Of a stretch of DNA of 64,000 nucleotides, positions 12,133 through 28,153 are shown piece after piece. Source of the DNA: Chamaecrista fasciculata. Taxonomy: Eukaryota > Streptophyta > Magnoliopsida > Fabales > Fabaceae. The stretch lies in contig QANZ01052372.1 in NCBI GenBank assembly GCA_003254925.1, positions 20,671-84,670 on the forward strand. Reading direction: 5' to 3'. The notes below the pieces were generated by a model. That model ran no database searches. It saw only the letters and a program-made list of their open reading frames with translations, and had not been told where the DNA came from. Numbering within the stretch: the stretch's first letter is position 1; the number at the start of each line of letters is the position of its first letter. Made by a program: the position numbers and the translations under genes.

Positions 12133-12893
12133 ATAAACTCTCGTGCTTTCAGGCACTGAAAAGAGTGACAGAAGCAATTAATGGGGTCATAACGAATTTT
12201 TTCTGGGGTTTTAAAGGCGATAAATCGCAGGCTCATCTACTTAGCAAGCTGATTTTATTCAGACCAAAGAATGTTGAGGTCTTAATTTTCTGGATTCAGG
12301 CTTGGTCAATAAGGCTTTTCTGGCTAAACATACTTGGAGAATTCTCAACAAACCACATTCTATTGTTGGCTCGTGGGTCTAGAACAGGTACCTCACCCCC
12401 CCCCCCCCTCCCCCCACTTTGATTTTGATTTCAGACCGAGGACTTCTGCTTCGATTGTTTGGAAGGGTTTGAGAAGTAGTGCCCATGTTGTTACTGATCA
12501 CGTTAGGTGAAGAGTGAGCATGGGTGACAGAATTGACATCAAAAGTAGATTTTGGGAGGGTCATGTTGAATTTCCACTTCCGTACTTGGTTTACAAGTTG
12601 GATCATCTGTTAGCTTTGCAACAAGGATCATTTCTTGGAGGCTTTGCTTACAATTCTGGTATGTCTTGATGTTATTTGGAAATGTAGGAACATGGTCGTT
12701 TATAAGAATTTGAGGACTGTCCCAGTTCCGGCCATCAAGATCATACAATCTACTGTTTCTATTTATGTTAATGCTTTTTATTGTGATATTTCTTCTACCC
12801 ATGGCCCACTCTACCGTGGAGGATGTTTCCTAGGATCCATGACTCAAGGTTGTTTGGTTGTACTCCTTCACCGTTTTTTCTCAATAAAAAAAA

Positions 12894-13305
12894 GGTCAAA
12901 GTGAAAATTTGGTCCCATATCTTTTGTTGAGTTCCCAATTTGGTCCTATATCTTTTTTTGTTGCACTTTGGTCCCATATCTTTTCAAAAGGTCCCAATTT
13001 GGTCTTATTCCATTTATTGCCTCATGTCTTTTGGTCATCACAATTGGTCTCATATCAGTACGAAAGAATCAACCATTAGTTGATATTTTTGTAAAGATAT
13101 GGGACCACTTCTGCAGTTGACCCAAATATATAGGACCAATTCTGCAATTAACACAAAGATATGGGACCACATCTGCAATAAAAAAAGATATGGGACCAAA
13201 TTGGGAACTGACCCAAAGATATTGGACCAAAAGTGCAACAAAAAAATATATAGAACTAAATTGGGAATTGATCAAAAGATATGGGACCAAATTTTCACTT
13301 TGACC
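12894..13305. mobile_element. Foldback element built of GGTCCC modules
   Basis: It starts GGTCAAAGTGAAAATTTGGT and ends with the complement (ACCAAATTTTCACTTTGACC). Each arm has three or four copies of a ~35-45 bp module of the form TTTGGTCCCATATCTTTT. It sits immediately after the LINE-A A-tail. No clear target duplication is visible because the left flank is a run of A. It is non-coding. Confidence 0.8.
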
Positions 13306-14330
13306 AATTAAAGATGATAACAATGAATGTCTCTTTGATATTATATATTTAGATGTTACCGATGCTTTGAGTATCACGATAGAAGGAAAAACAGTAAATG
13401 ATATTATGTTTTTACTCGTGTTTACGTGATGTTTTAATTCTAATTTTCTCGATTATGATGTTATTTGTAATGGAGAATATAGATGTTCCTCAGTTAACAA
13501 TAGATTTAATATGAAAGAAGATATATCTCTTGTAGATAGTGTTGCAATTCATACTATATTGAAAGATAAAATGTATTATTTTAATCTAAAAGGAAGCAAA
13601 TGATGTGTTAGTACAAAATTGATTTAAGAATATGGAAAAAATCACGTATTATTATCAAGAGGAATGAAATTGGCTATAAAAAAGCATTATTATGCAGTAA
13701 GTCTCAGAGAAACTTGTCAACCAAAAATAACTATTATATTGAAAGTTGATGAGACTACGTTATGTTTGTCACTATTATTGTGATGGGTAAAAAATATATA
13801 TTAAAAGTTACCCATGTTTCCCCTCCGATTTGTACTACACAAATATTAGCATAATTGAGATGCATATTATATGGTAAACCAAAATTTTACTATTCTAAAT
13901 ACTATTATTATTTAGTATGACCGGTTGGGACATGTTTGTTTAATAATGATGCGAAAATTATTGAGAATTCACATAAGACCATCCATTGAAGAACTAGAAG
14001 ATTCTCTAATATAAAGAATTCTCTTATATTGCTTATTCCCAAAGGAAATTAATGATGAAAGCATCACTAGTTAAAGTTGGGATTGAGTCATTTGCATATT
14101 TGGAATGTATGGTGATTATATGATCTCATTCACCAACTATGTGAACCAATAAAATATTTTATATATGTATCAACAATAATATGGTCGCATGTGTAGAGCT
14201 GGTACCAATATGGAGCATATATAGTTCTTGCAAAGCAATCAATTAAAAAGAAGTAGTGAGAGGGGCACCACATAGATAAAAAGGTATGATTGTATGAACA
14301 AAAGGATGGCATGGGAGGAGTTGAATTGAT
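13306..14330 (+). pseudogene. Decayed Ty1-copia pol remnant (GAG-pre-integrase/integrase region)
   Basis: Broken + strand frames contain pieces that read like a copia polyprotein. There is ITIEGKTVNDIMF near 13370, then a block near 13925 with RLGHVCLIMMRK (copia elements have RLGHPG.IMMRK before integrase), then KASLVKVGIESFAY near 14060. Many stops and shifts separate them. No LTRs are recognisable around it. Identification rests on recognising these short motifs. Confidence 0.55.
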
Positions 14331-14640
14331 ATAGAAAATGTGGATTGGATTGGTTTAATTTGTGAGAATAGAATGTAACAGAGAGATGTCATCGGAGTGA
14401 AGATGGAGCGATACAGTAATAGACAGTGTATAGGTAGGATGGCAGGGAGGAACGTACGGATGGAGGAAATGCTCGAAAAGTACTAGAGTGAATATAATAA
14501 GTACTGTTATCTAAAATGTTCACCTCCCACCCATTGTGATTTCACAAAAGCCATAATTCGCTGGAATAACCCACACCATCAACTATGTAAGAGTTAGAAA
14601 AACTTGTTGTGTCAAACTTGCTTTGCTCTGTCACCACTAA
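14331..14640. other. Intergenic, nothing recognised
   Basis: Purine-rich sequence on the + strand between the copia remnant and the LINE ORF1 remnant. I see no coding frame, terminal repeats or RNA gene. Confidence 0.5.
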
Positions 14641-16600
14641 TGTGTGGTTCAAGGATAGTCATCAAGCTAACACTATACATTCTCACCATTTCTTTTAGAT
14701 GTCTAAGGAAGAGGACTGTGGCTGCCCCTCTACAGTTTCAGGTTGTGATGGTCATCAAAACAAAAGAAAGGAAGACAAGCTCTGAATATATCACCATCAA
14801 TGCTATCTGATTTGTTAATTGCCCACAATTATATCACCATCAATGTTATCCATGAATATAGCCAAAGGAGATACTAATTGCACCATCTTTGCATCCAATG
14901 GTTTCTCGACATCGGTGGTTGTTCCAACCACAACTTGGGTCTTCTCCACTATCTTCAATAGCAGTTTATGCGAGGGTTACGTTTAACAAGCATCCAATGC
15001 ATAAAAGTATCATCTCCTAGTAGTGGTCGCATTGATATGGCAGATTGAAAATTCACAGAGACTTTCTTTGTCATATCAAGGAGAGATTGACTTGTGTTAC
15101 TAGCAAAGCCTTCCTCAGCCATGATCACATCTTGTTGTTTGGTTAACATGGAACACCCTTCTTGTTTATGGCCAAATTTTTCACATCCAAAACAAATGGC
15201 ATGAAGACCCTCATACTCCATACTAAAAATCTTGTCTCTTATTTGTTACTTCGGGATCAACTTCTTTCTAAAATACACTTCAACAGTCAACACAAATTCG
15301 AGCAAAACGGCCTCTGTTAACACTATCCTCCGTAGTTTCCTCCCTCGTTGAGCGAATCATATTATGATCAACTTTGAGAAATTTTCCTAAGTGTCCACCA
15401 TTTTTTCAGAGAAAATGCTTATTGTAATATTCAATGGGGAAATTGGGAATCCCAATCCACACAGCCGTTTTACCAACCGAGTTTTCACAAGGATTGAAAT
15501 TGGGTCTTTTTTGTTGAACCTCCAAGTAGTGTTTTAGGTTAACCCAAGGTCCCTCATGTAAAGCAAGTTGGTAATCTTTCACTTCCGCAAATTTGATCAA
15601 GTGGTGGTCATTATGAAGATCAACAAATTTAAACTTAATTCCACTCCATATTTTGTGAAGGCTCACAAGAAGGAATCGATAGTTCACACTTACCCAATAA
15701 AATGATAAACAAAGTCTTCCTCTAGGATTTGCACAATTTCCTCCTTTCCTCAATGGGAAAAGGAATAAGTTGTCAATCCACTTCTACCTGTTTCATTTTT
15801 AGGGCTTTTCCAATGCTCTTAGTATCGAGATTTTGCCTAAGATCGGAAGAGTCACAAGATAGATCAGATTATAGGATCGGATCGAGGATCATAAGATCCT
15901 AACATTTTTTAAGTATATATAATTGTATTTAATTGTATATAATTAGACCTAAAATTACTCAATTATTTTTTTCTCTTTGCTTCAAATTATAATATTATAA
16001 TGCCTCAAATAGTGAAATTCAATAATTTTATTAATTTTTCTTTCTTTTTTTGGCCAAAAACAGAATTTATTAAAAAACTCGAAACACAGGTGGATGGAAG
16101 TGGAACAATGCTTTATCCTTCACGGTTCAAATTTGGAAAATTTTAGGATTGGGAATTTTGTAATATGGAAGTGGAATGTTGCATTTTGCTCTAATACATA
16201 AGAAATAAATTAATAAAAATGGAACATTTTTCTCTTTAAAATTAAAAAAAAAAACAGGTGGAATAAGTTAGATCTCATGATCTTACGAGCAAGATCTCAA
16301 TCGAACAGCAATCCCATCCAAAATCAATCTTGCATAAGATCGAACAAGAAACTTGTTCACAAGATTGTAAGGTTTTACGATCTTGCGATCGATCTTGAAA
16401 GCCTTGGGCTTTTCCATCAAATTTGTCTTCCTCATCCAAATATGACTTAGACATGGCTTCACCTTCCTCGATATCAGCCTCGAAAATGACACCATCACAA
16501 TCGTCACCAAGGAGTTTATCCTTGTACAAGAGTATTCGAGTATTTCGAGCAATAGCATTAGAATTTTCCTCCATCGTTTCCTTCATTTTTTTTTACTCTG
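14641..16600 (-). pseudogene. LINE ORF1 remnant (DUF4283 and zinc knuckle), interrupted
   Basis: Read on the minus strand, the N-terminal part is near 16586-16275, with ILLYKDKLLGDDCDGVIFEA (KDKLLG is common in plant LINE ORF1). The DUF4283 domain follows at about 15753-15280 (KFAEVKDYQLALHEGPWVN, VWIGIPNFPIEYYN, then GKFLKVDHN). A CCHC knuckle lies at about 15200-15150 (CFGCEKFGHKQEGC). A tail near 14950-14830 includes KTQVVVGTTTDVEKPLD. Several stops and shifts break the frame. Between the N-terminal part and DUF4283 lies about 490 bp of foreign GATC-rich sequence. ORF1 proteins bind LINE RNA; this one is dead. Confidence 0.75.
15780..16270. repeat. GATC-rich interrupting sequence within the LINE ORF1 remnant
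   Basis: 15836-15904 contains many GATC or AGATC words (for example GGATCGGATCGAGGATCATA). The neighbouring 16270-16400 has more (AGATCTCATGATCTTACGAG). The core between is AT-rich. The interval separates two parts of ORF1 that should be adjacent, so it is probably an insertion, but I could not define terminal repeats or a target duplication. Confidence 0.4.
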
Positions 16601-16930
16601 CATCAATTGGTCTTCTTCTTCAATAGAGGGTTTATTTACCCCTCTATCAAGGTCGTTCGTCGAAACACTCATCATCTCTCCTCTCTCTCTATCAATGTCT
16701 CCTTTGTGTTTTCCACTTGATCTACTACATCACCTCTATTAATTATGAGATAAGGAAGAAGGACACATTTGAATAAATAACATATACATTAATATTGAAT
16801 CATATATACATTTATATGATTACACAAAGAATTCCATGAAAATTTTTATGATTATCCAAATAATTAATTTAAAATACAAAAAAAATCAAATTCCAACAAT
16901 TCAAATGTCTTATTTCAAATTTTATACAAT
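16601..16930. other. Intergenic region downstream of the beta-glucosidase gene
   Basis: AT-rich sequence without a coding frame. On the minus strand the first 60 bases after the stop codon contain TATAAAATTTGAAATAAGAC, which could supply near-upstream polyadenylation elements. This is a weak inference. Confidence 0.3.
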
Positions 16931-22181
<5,251 letters not shown>

Positions 22182-22236
22182 CTATTGATGATGATCTCCT
22201 AATAAATTCGATCTCCAATTGCCATATCCAACCTCT

Positions 22237-22246
22237 CTATTTATAG
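22237..22246 (-). promoter_or_regulatory. TATA box of the beta-glucosidase gene
   Basis: The minus strand reads CTATAAATAG, a near-ideal plant TATA box. It lies 55 bp upstream of the first ATG and 89 bp upstream of Met12. A start site about 30 bp downstream (near 22210) would leave a short 5' leader. Inferred from sequence only. Confidence 0.7.
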
Positions 22247-24070
22247 CCACCAAAACCATGAAAAGTTTGACCATAATTGTCAAACAAAATTAAAATAAGA
22301 CGTATACATACATACACATGCATGAATACGTTCAAAATCCCGTTATTACTTTTCCTTTTAATCAACAGTCAAAAACATGATCTACAGAATTCCGTGTTAC
22401 TTGGGTTGAAAAAGAAAAGAAAAAAAAAAACAAAAAAAGAAAAGAATTCCGTGTTACGTACTTAATTGGTTGGTCGCGTGTTGGGAATTGTTATGATTTG
22501 ATCCATATCCGGAATTAATAGATGAATATTCTAGACTTAATCTTTAAATTATATTTATATATTTATATATTTATATTTTATTTAATGGTCATAGTCTCAA
22601 ATTAGTACCTTATGTATGAGATAAATTTTAATTAGTTCTTTATTTTTTAATTATTTCAAATTAGTTATATATATTTTTATGATGTTTTGAATTGGTCTCA
22701 AACTTACTTTCAAGACGCGAAGTGACTTAATTTGCTGGCGATTTTAACTGAACTGAGAAATAACTTTTCAAGAGTTAATACATAGTTTCGAATTCGTCAC
22801 ATTCGTACTTAAAACGAAAGATACATAACCAATTTCAGTTGTTTGACTGTAAAATGAGTTCTCCACTTTTGGAATTCAATTTGACCTCATTTGTTGATGG
22901 TCTCAATCAGTGACGGAGGTAGGATAAATAGTTAGGGGGGGCCAAAGAGAAAAGTGTATGAAGTGGGATGTTTAATCTTCCAAAAAAGATGAAGGAAAAA
23001 CAATTTTTTTTTTAGCCAAGGATCGAACCAACACCATCCTTAGAAGAAAAACAACAAAACCAACTGAACAATGCTCATATTTATGCTTAGGTTATATATA
23101 TTTATATATATTCTATNTGACTAATTTATAATAAATGAACAATTTAAAATCTACGTCATACATAAAGATCATTCTCAAATTTTGTTGGCCTTATTTAAAG
23201 TATTCACATTCACTAAATACCGGAGATAACAAAAATTTAAATATTAATTTATCAAATTGTGAGAGAGTACCAATAAACTATTAATTCTTTTCCGAGACCG
23301 TGGATTATTTGTGATTTTAGTTTTTATTTTAAAATAAGTATAATTTATTTTAAAATAAAACTATATATAAATATGAGAATATAATTCAAAGAAAAGAATC
23401 TTATAATTTCCTTTATTTGTTTAGTATAGCTGTATAGATAATCTTCTTAGTTGTAGCTAAATTAGGATAACATTCATTCTTTTAGAAAAATCTAAGGTTT
23501 GTGATATGACTTTGACAAAGACAAATGCTTTTGGTCGTTGTGAAAGGAAAGTGATGGTGGTGTACCAAAAACAAAGAAAGGAAAATTAGTGCGACACGTT
23601 GATGTTGGTCATCATAAATTCATGATAATCTTGGATCATTACAAGCTGGGGCAGATACAAGTGGGGCCACTGCCCCCTCACAATGATGATAATTTGATTT
23701 GTACCCCTATATGTGTAATAATTTTAATAGGGTTATGCTATAAAAAACAAGATAGCTTAGTAAATTTGTAACTTTTTGCAAAGATATGGGACCAAAAGTG
23801 CAACAAAAAAAATTATGAGACCAAATTGAGACTTGAGCAAAAATTATAAAACTAAAAAGACACTTTATTTGACCTTTACTATTTAATCTCTGTTTATATT
23901 GAGGCAATTAATCAAAATACTTAAATAATTGAAATATACAATTTCATCCTTTAAATATTTCAATTGTCAAAGCTTCATTAAAATTACTATATACATTATT
24001 AAAATGATTACAAATATAGGGGGTACAAATAAAATTACTACTAGTTTGAGAGTGTACCCGCCGCCCCTAG
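22247..24070. other. Intergenic region with TE fragments
   Basis: No gene is recognisable. At 22911 a stretch begins CAGTGACGGAGGTAGG and leads into a run of seven G, and at 23645-23680 there is GGGGCAGATACAAGTGGGGC. Phrases of this kind occur at the ends of plant hAT- or CACTA-like elements, but I could not pair the ends. Foldback-family modules (GGGACCAAAAGTGCAACAAA) are at 23780-23880. A single N lies at 23117. Confidence 0.4.
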
Positions 24071-24190
24071 GGATAATGAAATTGCTGCGGTTCTTTCGGT
24101 CAAATGGCCAACTGGCCAATATTTTTACAAAAGCTTTGGGTACAAGTTGGGCATTCGTGACTACATGCCTCAACTTGAGGGTGCTTTTTG
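24071..24190 (+). pseudogene. Copia RNase H C-terminal scrap
   Basis: Frames read FRSNGQLANIFTKALG and then KLGIRDYMPQLEG. These match the usual copia pol end (RSNDQLADIFTKALG ... KLGI.DLH). The polypurine-like CAACTTGAGGG follows. Only about 40 codons remain. Confidence 0.65.
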
Positions 24191-24309
24191 TGATATATAA
24201 TATTACATTATAAATATAATACTATATTTGATAAGCTTAAGAGATATATAAGAAATTGTGATATATAATATTATATTGGTCAAAGAGTTATTTTGGTGTT
24301 AAATATATG

Positions 24310-24712
24310 TCTTAATGCTCATTTTGATTCTTTACGTTTTAAAATATTTAAATTGGTCCTAAATATTGACAAATTAAAATATTTCATTTTGATCTCAAAT
24401 TATTGAATATATGGTCATATTTCTTTTCTTTCAAGTTCAAGGTCAGAGCTGCATATTGCTCTTATAGAGTACTTTCTTTATCTAGTTGCGGACGTCAACA
24501 AATTATGACAAATTGGTCCCGAGAGTAGACTGCTCGTTTTACAGTAAAACAGACGAAATTGATCGTATCTCTCTCGCTTCAAGTTTTAATGCGATGAATT
24601 CAGAGCTACGAGCTACTCTTATCAAGTCTTTTGAACTTAAAATGAAATACGAAAGAAATATGACCAACTTCAATAGTTTTAGGACCAAAATGAAATATTT
24701 TAAAATGAGTAA
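24310..24712. mobile_element. Foldback element
   Basis: The left arm (about 24338-24432: TTAAAATATTTAAATTGGTC then GGTCATATTTCTTT) is complementary to the right arm (about 24640-24710: GAAATATGACC then TTTAGGACC, ATATTTTAAAA). It is non-coding. Its right end directly abuts the next foldback element. Confidence 0.6.
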
Positions 24713-24718
24713 ACTACT

Positions 24719-25001
24719 AAATTGGTCCTTGGATTATTGACTTGCTGACAGATTAGTCCCCGAATTTAGGAAATTGACAAATAGGTCCCCGAATTTTTCT
24801 AACGAGTCAAATAGGTCCCCGAATTTTTCTAACATTTGTCAAATAGGTCCTTCTGTGCATGTTATTTGGGGATCTATTTGACTAACGTTAGAAAAATTCG
24901 AGGACTTATTTGACTCGTTAGAAAAATTTAGGGACTTATTTGTCAATTTCCTAAATTCAGGGACCAATTTGTCAGCGAGCCAATAATCCAGGGACCAATT
25001 T
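24719..25001. mobile_element. Foldback element with repeated CAAATAGGTCCCCG modules
   Basis: The left end is AATTGGTCCTTGGATTATTG and the right end is CCAATAATCCAGGGACCAAT. Inside, modules such as AAATAGGTCCCCGAATTTTT are repeated two or three times per arm. The sequence around 25030-25075 (TTTTGGTCCTAAAACTATTG) is complementary to 24665-24690, so this element may sit inside an older foldback copy. Confidence 0.75.
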
Positions 25002-25441
25002 GGTCCTAAAACATTTAGGAGTAAAGTAACCCTTTCACCTATTATTTTGGTCCTAAAACTATTGAAGAAATGTATTTTCAAAGAAAATCAAACAAGAACA
25101 AGCTAAAAACTCTTGTCGTTTAACACAAAAGTCCCTCACAGAATGAATCAACACGTTTTCTTCACCGATCCTAATCTCTGATCAACAGAACGAAAGGGAA
25201 AAAGAAAAATCACCAAAATCTACCAAAACTTGTCCTATACTAACCGATCTATACTTTCCTCTAAACAAAAAAGAAAAATCACCAAAATCGAAGAGACAAG
25301 CATTGGTCACCGACAACGAAGAGAGGATCGCTGGAATAGTCATTACGATTGCCGCCGCGACGGAGCATGGTGGCGAAAATGAAGGGGAAAAGGCCAATGA
25401 CCAATCGAAGGCCTTTTGATTGAAACGAGAGAGAGAGAGAG

Positions 25442-25446
<5 letters not shown>

Positions 25447-25492
<46 letters not shown>
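25447..25492. repeat. (AG)n microsatellite
   Basis: About 23 GA units, preceded by a shorter GA run at 25427-25442. It lies in a non-coding stretch where GAAAAATCACCAAAATC occurs twice (about 25204 and 25272). Confidence 0.9.
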
Positions 25493-25495
<3 letters not shown>

Positions 25496-25499
25496 GATA

Positions 25500-26990
25500 A
25501 GCAAAAATTATGCCAAATTTTATTTTTTGGCCGGGTCCGCTTGCTTTTGTGTTTTTCTCTCATCTTGTGTCAAATAGTGGACCATTTTAAAGCTTGGTTG
25601 ACTGAATGTCGGGGCCTGGATTGAGATTTTGATACAATTTAGTCCATTCGGTCGACCATTTTATAGGCAAAAATGAGTTTGGTCGACCAAACAAAATAAT
25701 CACCTCAAAAGTTACTCATGATTATAATCATATTTTCACGATTCCCGAGGTAAACAGTGACACAATCTGATTTTTTCAAAAGCCACAACCACATCCAAAC
25801 ACACTTTGATTATAATCAAATCACATCTTACTTTTTCCTACTTTTTCCAACTTTTTCTTCCACTTCTACCCTTATACAATTTATCAATTTCATTACCCTT
25901 CTATCTACCAACCACATTCATTACATATCTATTTCAATAATTTGACACTAAATAATCAACTTTCATCCAAACACCAATACACAAATAATCAACTTTAATT
26001 ATAATTATACTCTGATTATAATCAGAGTAGATTTTATTATAAGCGCAAACGAATTGTTAAATACTTTTTAGATGAGTTTAAGGAACTCTTGCACCGAGTT
26101 TATATGTATATATTATATATGTTTTTACACACTCTGAATAAGACAATCAGAGTTTCTATCCTATACGATTTTTCATCTTTTAAGTTCAGTTTTTAATATT
26201 CATCGTCCTTTTTGACTCAATAACTTTTCTTCGCTTAATAGCGATATGTCAACTTGTGTTTTTTTTATAATATGCATGTTTTTGGTATCACAATAGGCAG
26301 GCAAAAAAGTACCAATAAGATAAAACTCTAATCCAAACACATCACTGTGATGTGGATTCAAATGTGTTAATTCTATCCAATATATATATTTGTAGGTTTA
26401 TCTTTCTTAGTTTTTATGTTGTGCATTACTTTTGAGTCTTATCTTCCACGTACGTACGGAGACATGATGACTAATTACTTATGTAGATACATGCATGCAC
26501 TTTAATTTTTATATTAATTTCTATATAAGTATATATCTGTTCAATCGGAATCTTCTATTCAATTTCTTACGGATATATATATATAATTGGTAATTACTAG
26601 GATGCCTCTTTAGAGAGAGACTAGGGTCAAACCGTCAAATATTACGATTAATCACGTGAGGATATAAGCAAGGTTCTAGCTATATATCACAATGAATATA
26701 TTTGGGAAAAAAATTTAAAATTTATATGGAGTTCTAAATGTGCTTGTTAGAGGTTCTTCCGATCATAATTTTCAATTATATTCTTTCTCTGCAATGAATA
26801 ATTATGCAAAAAGATGTCTTTAATATTCTCTTTCTATCATAATTGGTTATAGAAAACAAATTCGCCACGTGTCATATTTTTATTAGAGAACTTTATAACA
26901 AAGACTTAAGGAATTGTATGTAAGTCTTGCTTATATATTTGAATATGCATTTAGCATTTTCTTTGATAACTTATACGTTGATTAATATAG
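25500..26990. other. Intergenic; MITE-like fragment near 25740-26040
   Basis: Between 25740 and 26040 there are repeated ATCCAAACAC words and copies of TGATTATAATCA, with CATTACAT-type sequence. This recalls the interior and ends of the element at 9955-11311, but no paired ends were found. The rest is AT-rich and I recognise nothing in it. Confidence 0.35.
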
Positions 26991-26997
26991 TGAAAAT

Positions 26998-27308
26998 ATG
27001 TTATTTAGTCCTTAAATTTGTGTGAGGTCAATCAATTAGTCTTTGAATGATTAAAATATAAAAATTGATCTCTAAAGTATCACAACGATCAAATATTTGA
27101 TCCGTAAATCAACTTTAAGGATAAAAAAAATATAACTTTAGTATGAATTTATAGACCAAATACAAATATGGTACAAACTTATAGAGAATCAATTTAACAA
27201 TGATCAAATTATTGACAATTGCAATATTTTAGAGATCAAATCGTATATTTTAATTATTTAGAGACTAATTTTTTAGCTCGATATAAATTCAGTTACTAAA
27301 TAGAATTT
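26998..27308. mobile_element. Foldback element
   Basis: The left arm (TGTTATTTAGTCCTTAAATT ... GGTCAATCAATTAGTC) is complementary to the right arm (GACTAATTTTTTAGCTCGAT ... AGTTACTAAATAG), with loop-proximal GATCAAAT modules. It is non-coding and related in layout to 50704-50996. Confidence 0.7.
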
Positions 27309-27483
27309 TTTTTATTAATGTATGACCCTTACCCAAAATTCAAGTCAAGATTTAGTACTCTATAAACGAATATTATATTTTTTTTTTTTGTATTTATAAC
27401 GTTATTGGTTAGCTAGGTGTAATAATATATATTTTCATATTTGTATGTTACTTATTATTTAATATAAATATATATATATATAT

Positions 27484-27853
27484 NNNNNNNNNNNNNNNNN
27501 NNNNNNNNNNNNNNNNNNNNNNNNNNNNNNNNNNNNNNNNNNNNNNNNNNNNNNNNNNNNNNNNNNNNNNNNNNNNNNNNNNNNNNNNNNNNNNNNNNNN
27601 NNNNNNNNNNNNNNNNNNNNNNNNNNNNNNNNNNNNNNNNNNNNNNNNNNNNNNNNNNNNNNNNNNNNNNNNNNNNNNNNNNNNNNNNNNNNNNNNNNNN
27701 NNNNNNNNNNNNNNNNNNNNNNNNNNNNNNNNNNNNNNNNNNNNNNNNNNNNNNNNNNNNNNNNNNNNNNNNNNNNNNNNNNNNNNNNNNNNNNNNNNNN
27801 NNNNNNNNNNNNNNNNNNNNNNNNNNNNNNNNNNNNNNNNNNNNNNNNNNNNN
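27484..27853. other. Assembly gap (370 N)
   Basis: A run of N flanked by very AT-rich sequence, with a TA repeat immediately on the left. Confidence 0.99.
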
Positions 27854-28153
27854 TTTAAAATGAGATTAATAAAATTAATTTAATTTAAATATTATTTTAA
27901 AAAATTAAAAAAGAAATTATTTAATGAATAATAATTATAAAATTTAAAATATTTATCTAGTAATAAAATTAAATAAATTAAATATTTCAACTAATAAAAT
28001 TAATTTGAATAAAATTATTTATATGACTTTTATAACATAAATTATCATTTAAGAAATATAAGAACAATTATCATAATTCTTTTAATTATATAATTTGTAA
28101 AACATAAAAAGTGTAATCAAAATTACATAAAATTAAAAATAAAACAATCAAAT

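Larger units (their letters stand above)
6190..12893 (+). pseudogene. LINE-A: decayed L1-type retrotransposon ORF2, split by three insertions
   Basis: The remnant keeps the order of a plant L1 ORF2. An endonuclease start (LSRNCRGIR) lies near 6250 and the endonuclease end (WFTWCNNRDG ... SSDHAPI) at 6770-6915. The reverse transcriptase start (KPYKAPGLDGV ... AFIPKV) is at 7560-7727, the middle (DFRP, YKIISKVMVN, QNAFIKARLISNN) at 9773-9954, and [10 protein letters not shown] and LLYADY at 11315-11700. A late thumb-like block is at 12138-12400 and a zinc-finger/WKCRN-like block near 12680. It ends in an A-run at 12886-12893. Frameshifts and stops are frequent. The three interruptions (7728-9767, 9955-11311, 11961-12132) can each be removed with one copy of the target duplication, and the frame then continues without loss. 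Confidence 0.85.

Noticed and set aside
13050..13377. Overlapping frames on both strands
   Set aside because: They are translations of the modules of the foldback element at 12894-13305.
25182..25563. Possible minus-strand gene beside the GA repeat
   Set aside because: Frames are driven by the GA repeat and a duplicated GAAAAATCACC phrase; no domain is seen.
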